Source of the DNA: Trogon surrucura
Taxonomy: Eukaryota; Chordata; Aves; Trogoniformes; Trogonidae
Direction: 5' to 3'
DNA: 64,000 nucleotides
Assembly: GCA_020746105.1 (NCBI GenBank)
Contig: CM036620.1
Coordinates: forward strand, 40,141,206-40,205,205
Made by a program: the position numbers and the translations under genes. Shown here piece by piece: positions 59,901-64,000 of the stretch (positions are counted from its first letter, which is position 1; each line of letters begins with the position of its first letter). The notes under the pieces are model-generated. The model saw only the letters and a list, made by a program, of their open reading frames with translations. It had not been told where the DNA came from and made no database searches.

Positions 59901-62900
59901 ATAATAAAAATATGAGAAATTGCAGCTTGATCGGCTTGATTTTGATGAAGATCATTCATTTGAACACAAAAAATTATTCTAAACTGTATTTTCCTCTACA
60001 CAGATATACATGGAAATAGAAAAAGTATTTCATTGATAACACATTAATGATACCTAAAGATGTAGTGAAACAGGAAGGTAATTTGATTAACATGTAAAAT
60101 ACAATATTTGAGCCCAACAGATCTAACAGATGTGATACTGTGCTTTATCTAATGTGTCTAAATGAAACCTCACATGAGATTAGAGAATGCAGTGCTTTGT
60201 ACTGCGGAATCTTCCACTCCCATTCCAACCACATAGCCACAATCATAAGTCATTCATGACAAAAATCAATGATCTTAGTTTCCTGACAGCTTTTGTTCAC
60301 TGTTCCTAGGAACTGTTTTCTATCTTTTCTCAAGAGGGTATTTAAGCTCCCCCTTTCTACTTGTTTATTATGTACAGCACCGTTCATTTGCCAAGTGACC
60401 ACAGTGCCAAGTTCCAGCCTGGCATTTGTGGAACATTTTCCTTTCAGTCCCTTGAGAATCCATGCTTTGGCCTCTCTGAAGCCAGCAAATTCTCAGCACT
60501 CTAATGGAGTGGTGTGGTCTAGGTTAAGTGGGCAGAAAAATTACTAGCATCTGTCTCAGGGTTTGTAGCTACAAAACGGTGCAAACAATAGAGTTATCGA
60601 TGATAGCTTTTGAAAGAAAAAATGTGAAAGAAGACTTATTTTTTTCTGATTCTGTATTTGAATAAAATCTCTCTATTTCATGCATAGAACATTGAAGTTT
60701 TCTAACACATATTATATTCCGTAGCATACTCAAGAGAAAAAAAAATGTGTATCAGTAGGCCAGACTTGTGAAAGATTGTGAAGTTCTGCTCCAGCAAAAT
60801 TGGCCTTTTACAATCCATGGTATGATAAGTCAATATAAATGCAATAGACCTCCTTTACAAACTGGCAATTCCCAGTATAGTTGCTTTCCAAACAAGGTAT
60901 CTGATCAAAAGCAGTTGCTATCAATTCTGCTAATTGACAGTGCCTTGAAACCTTTTATTCTGTTACCTTGAGGCAAGCTGAGGACAACCACCACCACTGA
61001 GAAACTATTGATTTTTCTAAGATATTGTGTTTGTTCTGCAGATTAAAAATAGACAGAAAATACAATTTGTACCATTGTGAGAAGAAAGTGTTGTGATTCA
61101 GGCTGGAATTCATCTTCTCTTAACCACTCATTTCTCAATTTTCACAGGTTAAATAAAATATTATGTAAAACTCTTCATTAAAATACAGCAATAGATCAAG
61201 TTGTACTTTGTTGAATCTGGCCAGTGTCCTGGCATTACAGAATGAGAAGATGAATATGCATACTGGGCTTAACCAGGCAGAAGTTTTAAATCTATTAATT
61301 CATCTTAATTTGCCTAGCTTCTGCACATCCTCCTTTAGAACAATCTGAAGACTAGCTTTTTACTTGTATGCCGACAAGCTAATCCTGTGCCTTCTTGTAA
61401 GTTAGTAATGGGGAGAGACAGGGCAAAAAGAGACAGAACAAGTTTCCATTGGGTTTTGACAACCTTGTAGCTGCTCAATAAGAAGCAAAAACTGGCTGGT
61501 CAGAGCCTGAATAGGCAGAAGGACAAGGAGCTGATGATAGGTGACATATTTCTTTGGGGAAGAGGGGGTAGGGGCAGGCAGCTGTTTTTGCTGGAAGGGT
61601 TTTTCAGTACCAAGTGTGAGACTGTCATCTTAACTCCACGTCTACAGGACTGGCTCAGTCTGCCTCCAGCTCATTGCCGCCTGCCTGTTCTCATCTGCTC
61701 CCAGCTTGTCTGGATTCACAGCATCACAGCCCTTTTCCACATGAATGCTGGCAGGCCTCAGGGAGGGTCTTTATCTAGTATGGTACAAAGGCAACCTCAC
61801 ATCTGCTAGTACAGCTGAGCTGCTTATTCCTCTGTGCATTTGTACGGCCTTCTGCAGTTGCCTCACTGAAGAAGCCATGTTTAGTCTCCCTTGAAGAGGA
61901 ACTACGAGGTAGTACGAGAGCACATAAAAGGGGTACTTTGGTCACAATGTCAAGACAAAAGGAAGGAGTAAGTGCTTGTGAAAGGGTGTGACTCCACCAT
62001 CCCAGCACAGAGCATGTGGTGATGCTCCCAGTGTCCTGCTCTAGTCAGGAAACAGGGTTGAGTTTCAGATGCAATGCCACCACCTGAGCAGTCTGGGGGC
62101 CGCATCTTGCAACACTGCCTGTAGTGTTCTGGACATCACCAATTTACATGATACAGAATAACGTTTGCCTCCTGAAATTATTGTGGGTTACCCTGAGAAG
62201 CGTCTTTAGTGGCTGTCTTGACAGCTGACAGCTCCCTACTGGGAGTGATGAGCTTCCCTGCTCCAGTGAGCTCTTTGTTTGTATTTTAGTTCCTGCGTCA
62301 GTTTTACAAGCAACAACCCTGATAATTACCTAAGTGTTAGGGTTTTTTTTTCTGAAAAAAACCCCATGCAAAACATTAAGTACTTAAGAGGCTTTCAGTC
62401 CTTGCTTTCCTGATGCGAAGGGATGGGTTTCCTCTGGAGTTTTTTTCTGAAATTGGTGTAGAGTAGGAGCATAGTTCTCAGTGGTGCTGTATCATACAAC
62501 ATTTGGCTAATGCTCTGTGGTTATTTCTGGTAACTGAAACAGGGGTTACAGTGACAGGGTAGGTCTCTTCTATGTTCTAATAAAATAACTAGTAGTCTGA
62601 TGCAGACTGCATGAATAACAGAGATTTGGAGCCTTTCACCTCATTTGTGGTGTATATATTAAAGAATGAGCTCTGTGTTTAACAGAGATTACATAGGGAT
62701 TATGAAACGTAGAAACTGTAGTTGCAAAAAGCAGTTTTATTCAGCAGCAGATTGCTGTCATTTTACTGCACACTTACAAAAAAACAGAGTTTCTAGTTAA
62801 AGGAATACAGAAAACTGGACTCAGTTAACACGTTAATATTACCCTATATAGAATTACAGTATTTCAGTTGAAAAAATGTGTAAAAGCATTTATCAATGCA

Positions 62901-64000
62901 TTTGAAATTAATATCGTTTGCATAGCGTGACCAAGCTGTCTGCAATCTCCTAAAAATACCTAATTTAGAGAAGCCCCTGCACTTGGCAAGCTATCCAGTG
63001 AATAAGATAAATGAATCCAGATAATGGATAGCTGATGTACAAATGTAAGGACAGTGCAAATGAGCTATTCCATCTATCGTGGGAGGCTAAGCAAAAAAAA
63101 CCCAAAACTTGTTATTTAAGGCAGAGATGTAAGCATGTATGACTTTTTTGAAGTGAATAAACAAAAGAACATAACATAGTCATAGAACTATACATGACTG
63201 AGGACACGTACTGTATCTGGGGAACTATGGCTTTACCTGTTCTGTTGATGCTGTTCTGCAAAAGAAATCTCTTGCAGCCTATTGATCATTTCATCCCGCA
63301 CCAACCTTGGAGCAGCTAATTGTAAGTCTGCATAATTAAAATTGAGTTAGTACAGATGGATGTGAGTGATCCTGTCCTGAAATAGGCAATTGAAAAAAAA
63401 TTAGGATCTCCTGATTTATTTTAAAAATGTCAGGAATTTTAGGATAAACAAAGCAAAATCAAAGCAGGAAAAAAAAAAATATAAAAAAGGTATCAAAATG
63501 GAATGGGGAAAGGAAGCAAGAACATAAATCTTCAATGGAATATTGATTTTTATACACAAAGAAGAGATCACACAGGGTAGAGAATATTTAGACAGCAGTG
63601 AACAAATGCACCTCCTCCAGTCCCTTAAGGATGCTGCAGAGCTATAAAAAGGACAAGAAATATCTTCCCTGAGAGAAGGGCTGGACAACATGTTTTCTAT
63701 TTTTTACGATAATTTACTTTGGGGTTGGGGATAAAAATTTAATTGTTTTTAGGGATCTCCTTTTTCTCCACTTGAGTAGTTTAAAAACAAATGAACACAT
63801 AGTTAAATGAGTTTTTAAAATACTTTGAAGATAAATCACCTCTGGATGTTTGGAGTAAGGAGAAAAATTTTCAATTTTAGTATTTTTTTTTCTATTTTTT
63901 ACCAGCTTTTCCTGAGGCTGTTTACTCTGCGTATATTAGAGAGAAGGATAACGAAGCATTTTAAAAAGGCAAAATCTGTGCTTGTCTCTTAAACCGGAGC
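56961..64000. other. Non-coding DNA to the end of the window
   Basis: No gene was recognised. An 83-codon frame at 57136-57387 and a 129-codon frame at 59630-60019 lack known domains. Homopolymer runs occur near 62341-62350, 63467-63482 and 63883-63891. Confidence 0.5.

Noticed and set aside
59630-60019. Plus-strand 129-codon frame as a gene
   Set aside because: No domain is recognised, composition turns AT-driven in the second half, and there is no supporting signal.
1-64000. CRISPR arrays, operons or prokaryotic islands
   Set aside because: No regularly spaced direct repeats or gene packing; the sequence is a vertebrate nuclear region with retroelements.

Overview
This is a stretch of vertebrate nuclear DNA, almost certainly from a bird. 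It is AT-rich and mostly non-coding, with no operon-like gene packing. Every recognisable coding sequence belongs to a retroelement: CR1 LINEs with avian-type 3' ends (short tandem repeats of the ATTCTRTG type) and a class III (ERV-L-like) endogenous retrovirus. The species cannot be named from the window, and no complete host protein-coding gene could be supported.

Layout. 1-10682 is non-coding. 10683-14420 is a long minus-strand CR1 that keeps the esterase part of ORF1 and nearly all of ORF2 (endonuclease plus reverse transcriptase), broken by in-frame stops. 14485-19900 is non-coding with two weak exon-like segments. About 19920-20990 is an old, decayed minus-strand CR1. 21893-22340 is a young 5'-truncated CR1 tail. 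About 23680-24130 is a GC-rich block of unknown origin. 25046-25240 is a decayed CR1 endonuclease fragment. 25241-36060 is mostly featureless. 36288-42477 is the plus-strand ERV. 45419-45474 is a very short CR1 tail, and 50512-52045 is a decayed minus-strand CR1 of another subfamily. 55569-56960 is a cluster of two CR1 tails and a probable partial antisense LTR. The rest, to 64000, is non-coding.

The ERV is the main object of interest. Its coding region, 36288-41285, lies in a single reading frame interrupted by only three in-frame stop codons: TGA at 37188, TAG at 38091 and TAG at 40548. The middle stop sits exactly between gag and pro-pol. It is followed by a hairpin whose loop has a perfect downstream complement, so it looks like a stop-codon readthrough signal; the other two look like decay. 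The gag N-terminus is unusual: several hydrophobic membrane segments, a cluster of N-glycosylation sequons and a Cys-Asp-rich motif. No zinc knuckle is seen, and a coiled coil and a basic tail take its place. Protease, reverse transcriptase, RNase H and integrase all keep their catalytic motifs. There is no env and no visible dUTPase. A complete-looking 3' LTR (TGTC...GACA, TATA box, ATTAAA signal) is present, but no matching 5' LTR was found upstream.

Functionally, the window is a gene-poor region that has taken in retroelements of several ages. The CR1 proteins (esterase/RNA-binding ORF1 and endonuclease-RT ORF2) and the ERV gag-pro-pol would each have driven their own copying, but every copy here is truncated or interrupted.
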